Source: Dehalococcoidia bacterium
GTDB lineage: Bacteria > Chloroflexota > Dehalococcoidia > Tepidiformales > Tepidiformaceae
Assembly (NCBI GenBank): GCA_022824925.1
Contig: JAJDYW010000041.1
Span: forward strand, 186,001-250,000
Reading direction: 5' to 3'
Length of the DNA stretch: 64,000 nucleotides
Part shown: positions 24,113 to 32,304 of the stretch, piece after piece
Position numbering within the stretch: position 1 is the stretch's first letter
How the letters are laid out: each line of letters begins with the position of its first letter
Notes under the pieces: generated by a model
Seen by the model: only the letters and a program-made list of their open reading frames with translations
Told to the model about the DNA's origin: nothing
Database searches by the model: none
Program-made: the position numbers and the translations under genes

Positions 24113-26629
24113 CTACGCGCGGGAGGCGGGGAGGATGGCGGGGGGATAGCGCGTGCCCGCCTGACCCTTCGCGATGACTGCGTCCAGCTCCTCGCGGGTG
24201 TAGCCGAGGAGGTCGAGGTAGGCCCAGTCGTTGTGCTCGCCGAGGGCGGGCGGCGGCAGGCGAATGGCGTTCGGCGTGCTGGCAAGCTTGAAGGAGAAGC
24301 CGGGGTGGCGGTGCGTCCCCACGCCCGGCTGGTGGACCTCCTGGAAGAAGCCCCGCGCGTTCAGGTGGGGATCGGCCTGCGCGTCGACGGCATCGAGGAG
24401 GGGGGCGGCGCAGACGTCGCGGGCCTGGAGTGCGTGGAACAGCTCGTGCTTGTCTCGTCGGCGGGTCAGCGCGCCGACGGCCTCGTCGAGGGCGGCGCGG
24501 TTCGCGCGACGGGCCTCGGCGGTGGCGAAGCACGGGTCGGCGGCGAGCGACTCCTCGCCGAGGACGCGGCAGAGGGCGGCGAACTCGGCGTCGGTGGCGA
24601 TGTCGAGGGCGATCCACTGGTCCTCGCCGCGCGTGGGGTAGGCGTCGTGGGGGGCGTTCCAGGGGTGGTGGTTGCCGAGGGCTGTCACGACGCGGTCGTT
24701 CATGCCGTAGTCGAGGAGGAACTGACCGAGGATGGGCAGGAAGGACTCCGCCAGGGCCATCTCGATCTGCTGTCCCTCGCCCGTGCGCTGGCGGTGGAGG
24801 AGGGCCATCACGACGGCGAGGGCGCCGTGCACGCCGGCGATGGCGTCGGAGGCGAGCGCCTCGCCGGTGAGCTCGGGCTGGCTATCGGGGTAACCGCGCA
24901 GGAGGGTGTGGCCGACGGTCGCCTCGGCGTGCATGCCGAAGCCGCGGAAGTCGCGGTAGGGCCCGCTGAGCCCGAAGGCGGGCATGCGCAGCATGATGAT
25001 CTCGGGGTTCACCTCGCGGAAGGCCTCGTAGCTGATGCCGGCCCGCGCCATCGTGCCGGGCACGTTGTTCTCGATGAAGACATCGCAGCGCTCGACGAGC
25101 CGGCGGATGGTCTCCTGGCCTTCGGGGGCCATGATGTCGCAGGTCATGCCGAGCTTGTTGCGGGCGCCGACGTTGAAGCCGGGGCTGCGGTTCCAGGGGT
25201 CCTCGCCGGGGTCGAAGCCGGGGTAGGTGGTGATGACCTGGCCCTGCTCGGCGACGCGACGCGTCTGCTCGGCGCTGAGGGCGACCTCGGCGCCGCGGGT
25301 GGAGGGCTGGATGCGGTTGACGGGTTCGACGCGCACGACCTCCGCCCCCCAGTCGGCGAGCACCTGGCTGACGTGCGTGCCCGCCCACACGACCGTCACC
25401 TCGGCGACGCGCACGCCTTCGAGGGGGAGGTGGCCCCCGGGGAGGGGGCGGGCGAGGGGGGCGGGGGCGGGGGGCCTGGGGAGGAACGGGGCGCCGCCGT
25501 CATGTTCGCCCAGGAGGGGAGCGCGACGCGCGGGCTGGCGGGGGGTGGCGGACATCGCGAACGGCCGTCCGGGGTAGTAGAAACGGCCCGCCTCGGGGTG
25601 GTCGATGGGCTCCCAGACGCCGCGAGAGCGGAAGTGCGGATCCTCGAGGAGGTCCTGCGTCGTCTGAAGGGCGCCGCAGGGGAGGTGGTGCTCCTGGGCG
25701 AGGGGGATGATCTCGCGCTTCGTCCGCGGTTCCAGCCAGGCCCGGTAGGAGTCCTCGATCTCCTCGGCGAGGGCGGGCGGCATGAGGGTCATGGGGGCGT
25801 TGACATCGGGGTGCTCGAGCAGGTCCTCGCGCTCGATCAGGTGGAGGAGGGCATGCAGGCGCGGCCCCGCTCCCATGATGTTCACGTAGCCGTCGGCGCA
25901 GGGCCGCACTCCCGCGGCGACGCGCAGGCCGGTCGTGGCGCGCGCGCCGCCGACCCCCGCGTAGGAGGCGGCGAGGAGGGCGGAGCTGCGCCGGTCACGG
26001 GAGGTGGCCTGGCACTCGGCAATCGACACGTCGATCCAGTCGCCACAGCCGCCGCCCTCGACGCGCGTCCGCACGAGGGTGGCGGCGAAGGCGGCGATGA
26101 TGCCCGCGTGGTAGCCGGCGAAATGCCCGGCGTGCTTGAGCGGCCCGAGGCTGGCGTGCCCCGTCATGTGCATCGGCCCGCCGAAGCCCTGGAGCGTGAT
26201 CTCGGAGGCGCGGTAGCGGCGGTAGGGGCCGGTCTGGCCGAAGGGCGTGATGGAGAGGAGGACGAGGTCGTCGCGGCCCTCGCTGAGCGTCTCCCAGCCC
26301 CAGCCCCGGGAAGCGGCGTCGCCGGGGGCGAAGTCCTCGACGACGATGTCGGCCTCGGCGGCGAGGTCGCGGATGCGGGGGGCGTTGGCGGGGTCGGTGG
26401 CGTCGAGGATGCGGGAGCGCTTGTTCGTGTTGAGGTGGAGGAAGAGGCCGGATCGCTCGGGGTGGGGCTCGTCGCCGGGGAAGGGGCCGAAGGCGCGCAG
26501 CGGACCGCCGCCGGGGGGTTCGAGCTTGAGCACGTCGGCGCCGTAGTCGGCGAGCAGCTTCGTGGCGTAAGCGCCGGCGACCTCGCGGGAGAGGTCGAGG
26601 ACGCGGACGCCGGCGAGCGGTCCAGCCAT
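24113..26629 (-). CDS. Double class III (CaiB/BaiF) CoA-transferase fusion
   Basis: 838 residues, twice the usual 400. Domain 1 (about 1-385): LAGVRVLDLSREVAGAYATKLLADYGADVLKLEPPGGG (in parts), ITPFGQTGPYRRY, then the variable C-lobe ending LGEHDGG. Domain 2 (about 415-838) starts again with LEGVRVAEVTVVWAGTHVSQVLADWGAEVVRVEP (in parts), and MPAFGLSGPYRDF. Such enzymes move CoA between carboxylic acids through an Asp/Glu anhydride. A Pro-rich linker joins them. Fused doubles are known in actinobacterial and Chloroflexi catabolism; one half may be catalytically weak. Confidence 0.88.
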   Translation of the reverse strand: MAGPLAGVRVLDLSREVAGAYATKLLADYGADVLKLEPPGGGPLRAFGPFPGDEPHPERSGLFLHLNTNKRSRILDATDPANAPRIRDLAAEADIVVEDFAPGDAASRGWGWETLSEGRDDLVLLSITPFGQTGPYRRYRASEITLQGFGGPMHMTGHASLGPLKHAGHFAGYHAGIIAAFAATLVRTRVEGGGCGDWIDVSIAECQATSRDRRSSALLAASYAGVGGARATTGLRVAAGVRPCADGYVNIMGAGPRLHALLHLIEREDLLEHPDVNAPMTLMPPALAEEIEDSYRAWLEPRTKREIIPLAQEHHLPCGALQTTQDLLEDPHFRSRGVWEPIDHPEAGRFYYPGRPFAMSATPRQPARRAPLLGEHDGGAPFLPRPPAPAPLARPLPGGHLPLEGVRVAEVTVVWAGTHVSQVLADWGAEVVRVEPVNRIQPSTRGAEVALSAEQTRRVAEQGQVITTYPGFDPGEDPWNRSPGFNVGARNKLGMTCDIMAPEGQETIRRLVERCDVFIENNVPGTMARAGISYEAFREVNPEIIMLRMPAFGLSGPYRDFRGFGMHAEATVGHTLLRGYPDSQPELTGEALASDAIAGVHGALAVVMALLHRQRTGEGQQIEMALAESFLPILGQFLLDYGMNDRVVTALGNHHPWNAPHDAYPTRGEDQWIALDIATDAEFAALCRVLGEESLAADPCFATAEARRANRAALDEAVGALTRRRDKHELFHALQARDVCAAPLLDAVDAQADPHLNARGFFQEVHQPGVGTHRHPGFSFKLASTPNAIRLPPPALGEHNDWAYLDLLGYTREELDAVIAKGQAGTRYPPAILPASRA

Positions 26630-26680
26630 GCGGTACCCCGGCGGCACGATACACGCTTGCGGGTCGGGGGAACGGGGGCG

Positions 26681-26686
26681 TAGGTT
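26681..26686 (+). promoter_or_regulatory. -10 hexamer TAGGTT, leaderless type
   Basis: Ends seven bases before the ATG at 26694. Confidence 0.5.
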
Positions 26687-26693
26687 GCCGCGC

Positions 26694-27158
26694 ATGAAGT
26701 ACGAAGACCTGTTCCACGTGGGCATCATCGTGCCGGACCTCGAGTCGGGCCTGAAGGAGATCGCGAACCGCTTCGGGGTGACCTTCCCCGACCCGGCGCC
26801 GACCTCGGGGGCGGACGTGCTCGTGAAGACGGCGACCGGCGAGATGCGGGCGGAGGTGATCGGCGTGTACTCGGCGGAAGGGCCTCCCTACCTGGAGGTC
26901 ATCCGGGCGGTGCCGGGTACGCCCTGGGAGGCGACCCAGGGCTCGCGCATCCACCACCTGGGGGCGTTCGTCGACGACCTCGACGACGAGGTGGAGCGGC
27001 TGAAGGCGGAGGGGCTGGAGCTGGAGGCGACGCTCGACGTGGGGGGTGGGCTGATGTCGATCGCGTACATCAACGGGACGCTCGGGATCCGGCAGGAGCT
27101 GCTTCCCGGCCACCTGCGCGAGGGGATGCTGGCGAACCTGCGGGGCGAGGGCGCGTAG
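26694..27158 (+). CDS. VOC (glyoxalase-like) family protein, first of a tandem pair
   Basis: 154 residues: YEDLFHVGIIVPDLESGLKEIANRFG, then IHHLGAFVDDLDDEVERLKAEGLELE and IAYINGTLGIRQELLP. This is the paired beta-alpha-beta-beta-beta VOC fold with His and Glu metal ligands (FHVG, HHLG, QELLP). It resembles lactoylglutathione-lyase or methylmalonyl-CoA-epimerase relatives; substrate unknown. Its homologue starts three bases after its stop. Confidence 0.8.
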   Translation: MKYEDLFHVGIIVPDLESGLKEIANRFGVTFPDPAPTSGADVLVKTATGEMRAEVIGVYSAEGPPYLEVIRAVPGTPWEATQGSRIHHLGAFVDDLDDEVERLKAEGLELEATLDVGGGLMSIAYINGTLGIRQELLPGHLREGMLANLRGEGA

Positions 27159-27160
27159 CG

Positions 27161-27622
27161 ATGATCAACTACGAGGACGTGTTCCACGTGGGCATCATCG
27201 TGCCCGAGATCGAGTCGGGCATGGAGGAGATTGCGAAGCGCTTCGGGGCGAGCTGGCCGCGGCCGCCGGGTGCGGCCAGCATCCGCGTTCGCACCAAGGG
27301 GGGCGTGCAGGTGATGAACTCGCGCTTCGCCTACACGGCCGAGGGGCCGCCCTACATCGAGCTGATCGAAGGGGTGCCGGGGACGGTGTGGGAGGCGGGG
27401 GAGGGCTCGCGCATCCACCACCTGGGCGCCTTCGTCGACGACCTCGACGCGGAGATCGAGCGGCTCACGGCGGAGGGGGCGGACCTCGAGATGGCCAGCG
27501 TCGACGAAGATGGCGCGCGCGTCCTCGGCGTCACCTACATCAACAGCGAGCTGGGGGTGCGGCTGGAGCTGTTGCCCTCGGCGGGCCGCGAGCGGCTCCT
27601 GTCCGTCACGAAGCCGCTGTAG
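27161..27622 (+). CDS. VOC (glyoxalase-like) family protein, second of a tandem pair
   Basis: 153 residues, clearly a duplicate of the preceding gene: YEDVFHVGIIVPEIESGMEEIAKRFGA, EGSRIHHLGAFVDDLDAEIERLTAEG (in parts), VTYINSELGVRLELLP. The same metal-ligand positions are kept. The central loop differs (RVRTKGGVQVMNSRFAYT), suggesting a different substrate. Translation is probably coupled to the first copy. Confidence 0.8.
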   Translation: MINYEDVFHVGIIVPEIESGMEEIAKRFGASWPRPPGAASIRVRTKGGVQVMNSRFAYTAEGPPYIELIEGVPGTVWEAGEGSRIHHLGAFVDDLDAEIERLTAEGADLEMASVDEDGARVLGVTYINSELGVRLELLPSAGRERLLSVTKPL

Positions 27623-27628
27623 GGACCG

Positions 27629-27644
27629 CCGCCGCTAGCGGTGG
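27629..27644. terminator. Hairpin between convergent genes
   Basis: CCGCCGC/GCGGTGG arms around TA, overlapping the stop of the gene on the minus strand (27635). No U-tract; weak candidate bidirectional terminator. Confidence 0.3.
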
Positions 27645-28024
27645 CCGATCCACGTGGTGATGCGCCAGCCTTCCTCGACCTGTGCGACCACGTACGAGGC
27701 GTCGAAGTTGACGTACTCCTCGCCCGCCTTGTTGTAGCGCCCGCAGTTGACGGTGACGTAGGCGGCGGTGGGGCTGGTGAAGGTGACGTCGACGGTGTGG
27801 AGGACGCTGTGGTCGTAGTCGTCGGGGAGGCCATCGTGGGCGGCGGCCCAGCGCGCATCCGACTCCTCGACCGTGGAGATGAGGTTCACCCGGCCGCCGC
27901 CGATGCCGAGGGCGGGGACGTGGCAGTAGGGGCGCATCATGGTCGGGTCCTTGGCGTGGTAGGAGAACCCGAAGTGGTCGCTGTACTCGCGCACCCAGGC
28001 GGCGAGCTCGGCTTCGGTGGTCAT
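27635..28024 (-). CDS. NTF2-like (SnoaL/DUF4440-type) protein
   Basis: 129 residues: AAWVREYSDHFGFSYHAKDPTMMRPYCHVPALGIGG (in parts), HTVDVTFTSPTAAYVTVNCGRYN (in parts), EEGWRITTWIGHR. Helical N-terminus followed by curved-sheet strands ending in the GWRI motif is the NTF2 fold. Enzymatic role unknown. GAGGAGCAGC precedes the ATG, and TAGGCT lies about 35 bases upstream, so it is leadered. Confidence 0.65.
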   Translation of the reverse strand: MTTEAELAAWVREYSDHFGFSYHAKDPTMMRPYCHVPALGIGGGRVNLISTVEESDARWAAAHDGLPDDYDHSVLHTVDVTFTSPTAAYVTVNCGRYNKAGEEYVNFDASYVVAQVEEGWRITTWIGHR

Positions 28025-28055
28025 GGCTGCTGCTCCTCGTGGGGTGGTCCGCAGC

Positions 28056-29039
28056 CTACTCGGGGGAGAGGAACTGCTCGACCTTGTGGGTGTGGTGCTC
28101 GGCCTCGATGGTGCGGATCGTGCGGGAGCGGCTGCGCATCACGAGGGAGTGGGTGCGGGCGCCGTCGCGGGTGACCTCCACGCCTCGCAGCAGGTACCCG
28201 GTGGTGATGCCGGTCAGCGCGAAGAAGGAGTCGTCGCCCGCCACGAGATCCTCGAGGGTGAGCACCTCGGCGAGGTCGAGCCCCTTCTCGGCGGCGAGGG
28301 CGCGGTCGTCGTCGTTGCGCGGCCAGAGGCGGCACTGCATGTCGCCGTCGAGGGCCTTGATCGCGCAGGCGGCGGAGACGCCCTCGGGGGAGCCGCCGAT
28401 GCCGAGGAGCATGTCGACGCCGGTGCCGTCCATGCCGGCCATGACGGCGCCGGCGACGTCCCCGTCGGTGATGGAGATGATGCGGGCACCGACATCGCGG
28501 ATCTCGGCCACGAGGTGGTCGTTGCGGGGGCGGTCGAGGAGCGTGACCGTGACCTCGGTAACGGGGATGCCGCGCGCCCTGGCGACCTGCTCGAGGTTCC
28601 AGCGGACGGGGGCGGAGAGGTCGATCCGCCCCTTCGCCTCGGGGCCGACCACGATCTTCTCCATGTAGAAGATGTCGTGGGGGTTGTACATGGAGCCTCG
28701 CGGGGAGGCGGCGATCACGCTCACGGCGTTGGCGCGGCCAAGGGAAAGCAGCGTGGTGCCATCGATGGGGTCGACGGCGATATCGACCTGGGGGCCGTTG
28801 CCGGTGCCGACCTGCTCCCCGTTGAAGAGCATCGGCGCCTCGTCCTTCTCGCCCTCGCCGATGACGACAACACCATCGATGTCCACGGTGTTGAGCATGG
28901 AGCGCATCGCATCGACGGCGCCGCCGTCGGCGCCGTTCTTGTCGCCGCGGCCGGTCCAGGGGACGGCCCCGAGGGCGGCCGCCTCGGTCACGCGGGCAAG
29001 CTCCATGGAGATGTTGCGGTCGGGCCGGACCTGGCTCAC
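28056..29039 (-). CDS. glpX: Fructose-1,6-bisphosphatase class II
   Basis: 327 residues. PDRNISMELARVTEAAALGAV, GRGDKNGADGGAVDAMRSML (in parts), VIGEGEKDEAPML, and DIAVDPIDGTTLLSLGRANAVSV (in parts) are the GlpX metal- and phosphate-binding motifs. It removes the 1-phosphate of fructose-1,6-bisphosphate in gluconeogenesis. The GTG start at 29039 matches the family N-terminus and overlaps the stop of the HD-domain gene (GTGA). Confidence 0.95.
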   Translation of the reverse strand: MSQVRPDRNISMELARVTEAAALGAVPWTGRGDKNGADGGAVDAMRSMLNTVDIDGVVVIGEGEKDEAPMLFNGEQVGTGNGPQVDIAVDPIDGTTLLSLGRANAVSVIAASPRGSMYNPHDIFYMEKIVVGPEAKGRIDLSAPVRWNLEQVARARGIPVTEVTVTLLDRPRNDHLVAEIRDVGARIISITDGDVAGAVMAGMDGTGVDMLLGIGGSPEGVSAACAIKALDGDMQCRLWPRNDDDRALAAEKGLDLAEVLTLEDLVAGDDSFFALTGITTGYLLRGVEVTRDGARTHSLVMRSRSRTIRTIEAEHHTHKVEQFLSPE

Positions 29040-29593
29040 GGATTCACCCCGAGTTGCCCGGCGACGGGCTTGAGCGCGTCGGCGACGAAGAGGATGTGCT
29101 CGTCGAGTTCGACGCCGAAGTCGGAGGCGCCGTTGCGGAGGTCGTCGCGGCTGACGCTGCGGGCGAAGGCCTTGTCCTTCATCTTCTTCTTGACGGACGA
29201 GGCCTTGAGGGTGGAGAGGGACTTGTCCGGGCGGACAAGGGTGCAGGCGATGACGAAGCCGGCCATCTCGTCGGCGGCGTAGATCGCGCGGTCCATGTCC
29301 CGGGCGTATTCGAGGCCGAGGAAGGGGGCGTGGCAGAGGATGGCGTAGCGGATGTCCTCGGGGACCCCGCGCGCTTCGAGGAGCTTCGAGCCTTCCTTCG
29401 GATGGAGCTCCTCGGTGGGGTGAATCTCCCAGTCGAAGTCGTGGAGAAGGCCGACGATGCCCCACTTCTCCTCGTCCTGGCCGAGCTTGCGGGCGTAGGC
29501 CTGCATAACGGCCTCGACGGCGACGCCGTGCCGGCGCGTGCGCTCTTCCTGCGCGAACTCGGCGAGAATCTCCCAGGCGCGATCACGCTGCAT
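29036..29593 (-). CDS. HD-domain protein (HDIG-like)
   Basis: 185 residues. TRRHGVAVEAVMQAYARKLG with the first His, GIVGLLHDFDWEIHPTEE with the HD pair, LEARGVPEDIRYAILCHAP, and MDRAIYAADEMAGFVIACTLVRP (in parts) give the HD hydrolase pattern. Members hydrolyse nucleotides or phosphate esters with divalent metal. ATG 29593 has GGAGGGAG just before it. Coupled to glpX, which it precedes in the operon; a functional link to that step is only suggested by position. Confidence 0.8.
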   Translation of the reverse strand: MQRDRAWEILAEFAQEERTRRHGVAVEAVMQAYARKLGQDEEKWGIVGLLHDFDWEIHPTEELHPKEGSKLLEARGVPEDIRYAILCHAPFLGLEYARDMDRAIYAADEMAGFVIACTLVRPDKSLSTLKASSVKKKMKDKAFARSVSRDDLRNGASDFGVELDEHILFVADALKPVAGQLGVNP

Positions 29594-29645
29594 CGGCTCC
29601 CTCCGGCGGTCGGCCAATCCTACCACCCGACATGGTGGTGCCCGG

Positions 29646-30479
29646 TTAGATCGGGTGGGCGGTAAGGAACTGCACGCCCCGCGCGAGCACCTCGCCCGTG
29701 AAGACCGCGCCCATGCAGATGTAGAGGAGGCCGGTGGCGCTCTGCATGGAGCGGATCTGGGCCGTGCGCAGGGCGAGGACGGCAAGGACGAGGGCGAAGG
29801 CGAGGCCCACGCCGATACGGAACCAGAAGAGGGGATTGCCGAGCAGTCCCCCCTCGACGGGGTTGGCGGGTGTGGGGGTGATGCGCTCGGGGACGGCGGC
29901 GTTGATGGCGAGCAGCACGACCTGCACGGCGATGACGACGATCAGGATCCAGGCCAGCTCGCGCATGGGGCGGGCGGGGAGGGAGCCCTCGGTGAGGTAC
30001 CAGTGTCCCCAGGTCATCGAGGTTGAAACGGCGCCCATCGCGAGGGTGCCGGCAAGCAGCGCCAGCAGCACGCCCGCGTACCCCCAGACCGGCGGGGCGA
30101 GCATCCCCGCGAGGAAGGCGACGCAGACGACCCCCACGACGGACCCGCCGATGGCGGCGATGCGCCCGATGGGGTCCCAGCCCATGAACACCATGAAGGC
30201 GTAGAAGCCCGCCACGGCGGTGACGACGAGGAGGAGGGTCTGCATGGGGTCGAACCAGCCCGTATCGATGGGGTAGCCATCGACATCGGGGCCGAGGTTG
30301 AGGGAGACGGCGAGCCAGTAGGCGAGGCCGGCCACGATGGCGGCGGCCCCGGACATGGTCAGCACGAAGCCACGGGTCACGCCGCCGCGCAGGTCCGCCG
30401 CGAGGGTGACCCAGAGGCTGCCGATGGCGAGCTCGACGAGGATGATGAGGAGCGTGTAGGGGAGCGCCTCGGCGTTCAC
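29646..30479 (-). CDS. Integral membrane protein, unknown family
   Basis: 277 residues with about eight hydrophobic helices, the first at 8-28 (YTLLIILVELAIGSLWVTLAA, in part) and the last near 250-270. Motifs WYLTEGSLPARPMRELAWIL and MTWGHWYLTEG contain conserved-looking His and Glu in a helix-turn, but I do not recognise the family. GTG start with a leaderless TACACT. It lies in a divergent gap with the double-SDR gene. Confidence 0.7.
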   Translation of the reverse strand: MNAEALPYTLLIILVELAIGSLWVTLAADLRGGVTRGFVLTMSGAAAIVAGLAYWLAVSLNLGPDVDGYPIDTGWFDPMQTLLLVVTAVAGFYAFMVFMGWDPIGRIAAIGGSVVGVVCVAFLAGMLAPPVWGYAGVLLALLAGTLAMGAVSTSMTWGHWYLTEGSLPARPMRELAWILIVVIAVQVVLLAINAAVPERITPTPANPVEGGLLGNPLFWFRIGVGLAFALVLAVLALRTAQIRSMQSATGLLYICMGAVFTGEVLARGVQFLTAHPI

Positions 30480-30486
30480 GGGAGCG

Positions 30487-30492
30487 AGTGTA
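30487..30492 (-). promoter_or_regulatory. -10 hexamer TACACT, leaderless type
   Basis: Ends seven bases before the GTG at 30479. Confidence 0.55.
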
Positions 30493-30564
30493 GCAGCGCA
30501 CCCGCTAGCGACCCGCCGGGGCGGGCGGGAGCGGCCTTCGCTATCCTGCCCGGCGGAGGTGAGC

Positions 30565-32301
30565 GTGAACGAACAGGTGGTGCTGATCACGGGCGCGTCG
30601 CGGGGGTTCGGGGGCGAGGCCGCCCGCCGCATCGCGGCGCGGGGGAACACGGTCATCGCGACGATGCGGAACCCCGAGCGGGACGGCCCCGCGATCGTGG
30701 AGGGGCTGGAGGACCGCATCACGCCGGCGCGGCTGGACGTGACCGACCCGGCGGGGGTGGAGGGGGTCGTGGGGGAGGCGCTCGCGCGGCACGGGCGCAT
30801 CGACGTGCTCATCAACAACGCGGGGTACGGACTCTACGGGCCGATCGAGGAGGTCTCCGAGAAGCAGGTCTGGCGGCAGTTCGATACGAACGTGCTCGGG
30901 CAGTGGCGGCTGGCGAAGGCGGTCCTGCCCTCGATGCGCGAGCGGGGGACGGGGAAGATCGTGAACGTGAGCTCGCTGGCGGGGCGGGTGCCGGGGGCGT
31001 GGCTGGGGATGTACGCGGCCGCCAAGCACGCCGTGGAGGGGATGTCCGAGGCGCTGCGCTTCGAGGTGGGGCACACGGGCGTACAGGTTTGCATCCTCGA
31101 GCCGGGGATGTACGTGAGCGACTGGCAGACGGGAAGCCTCGACGTGGCGGCCCCACAGCTCGAGGGGCGCAGCGCCTACCAGGAGACGGTGGCGGCGGCC
31201 CTCGCGAACTTCCGGGCGCGGGCGAAGACGCGGCCCGCCTCGGGCTCGATCGGGGTGGCCCTGGCGGACATGGTCGAGCTGGAGCAGCCGCTCCCGATGC
31301 GCTGGCCCGTGGGCGAGGACAGCACGCACCTGATCGAATCGCGGATGAACGCGACGGAGGCGCAGTGGGAGTCGCTGCGTCTGGGATCGACGCTGCGGAC
31401 GTGGCGGCGTCCGGGGGAGCTCGGGGGCCGGGAGCGGGAGTGGGGCGGGGAGAACGTCGTGTTCATCACGGGGGCCTCACGGGGGTTCGGGGCGGCGGCG
31501 GCGCGCGAGTGCGCGGCGCGGGGAAACCTGGTGGCGGCGACGATGCGGAATGCCGACCGGGACGGCGAGGCCGTGCGCGACGGCTTCGAGGAGCGCATCG
31601 CGAGCTTCGCGCTGGACGTGACCGACCCGGCCTCGATCGCCGCGGCGGTGGCGGCCGTGGGGGAGCGGTTCGGGCGCATCGACGTGCTCGTGAACAACGC
31701 CGGCTACGGGCTCTACGGGCCGCTGGAGGACCTGAGCGAGGACGAGTGCCGGCGGCAGCTCGATACGAACCTGCTGGGGCAGTGGCGGATGCTGCAGGCG
31801 GTGCTCCCGGGGATGCGGGAGCAGGGCTGGGGGAAGATCGTCAACGTGAGCTCGCTCTCGGGGCAGGTGCCGCGGGCGACGCGGGGGATGTACGCGGCGG
31901 CGAAGCACGCCCTCGAGGCGATGTCGGAAGCGCTGGCGGACGAAGTGGCGCCGTTCGGCGTGCAGGTGGCGATCGTGCAGCCGGGGCAGTACCGCAGCGA
32001 CTGGCAGACGACGAGCCTGGACGTCTGCGCGGCGGTGCGCGAGGGTCGCAGCGCCTATCAGCCGGGGATCGAGCGCAAGCTGGCGGAGTTCCGGGCGGTG
32101 GCGGCGACGCGGCCGGGGTCGGACGCGGTGGGGATGGCGCTCGCGGACGCGGTCCAGCTGCAGCAGCGCCTGCCCATGCGCTGGCCGCTGGGGGAGGACG
32201 CCCTGCGGCTCATCCCCGCCCGGCGCATGACCCCGGACGACACCTGGGAGCGGGAACGCCGCGCCGAGGGGTGGGGCTTCACCATGGACGACATGGCCTG
32301 A
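30565..32301 (+). CDS. Tandem short-chain dehydrogenase/reductase fusion
   Basis: 578 residues holding two complete SDR domains of the classical type. Domain 1 (about 1-280): LITGASRGFGGEAARR, INNAGYGLYGPIEE, VNVSSLAGRVPG, YAAAKHAVEGMSEAL. Domain 2 (about 300-578): FITGASRGFGAAAARE, VNNAGYGLYGPLED, NVSSLSGQVPR, YAAAKHALEAMSEAL. Both keep the NAD motif, the Ser and the YxxxK pair, so both may be active. The linker is short and charged. GGAGGTG precedes the GTG at 30565; another in-frame GTG lies at 30559. Confidence 0.88.
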   Translation: MNEQVVLITGASRGFGGEAARRIAARGNTVIATMRNPERDGPAIVEGLEDRITPARLDVTDPAGVEGVVGEALARHGRIDVLINNAGYGLYGPIEEVSEKQVWRQFDTNVLGQWRLAKAVLPSMRERGTGKIVNVSSLAGRVPGAWLGMYAAAKHAVEGMSEALRFEVGHTGVQVCILEPGMYVSDWQTGSLDVAAPQLEGRSAYQETVAAALANFRARAKTRPASGSIGVALADMVELEQPLPMRWPVGEDSTHLIESRMNATEAQWESLRLGSTLRTWRRPGELGGREREWGGENVVFITGASRGFGAAAARECAARGNLVAATMRNADRDGEAVRDGFEERIASFALDVTDPASIAAAVAAVGERFGRIDVLVNNAGYGLYGPLEDLSEDECRRQLDTNLLGQWRMLQAVLPGMREQGWGKIVNVSSLSGQVPRATRGMYAAAKHALEAMSEALADEVAPFGVQVAIVQPGQYRSDWQTTSLDVCAAVREGRSAYQPGIERKLAEFRAVAATRPGSDAVGMALADAVQLQQRLPMRWPLGEDALRLIPARRMTPDDTWERERRAEGWGFTMDDMA

Positions 32302-32304
32302 GGG

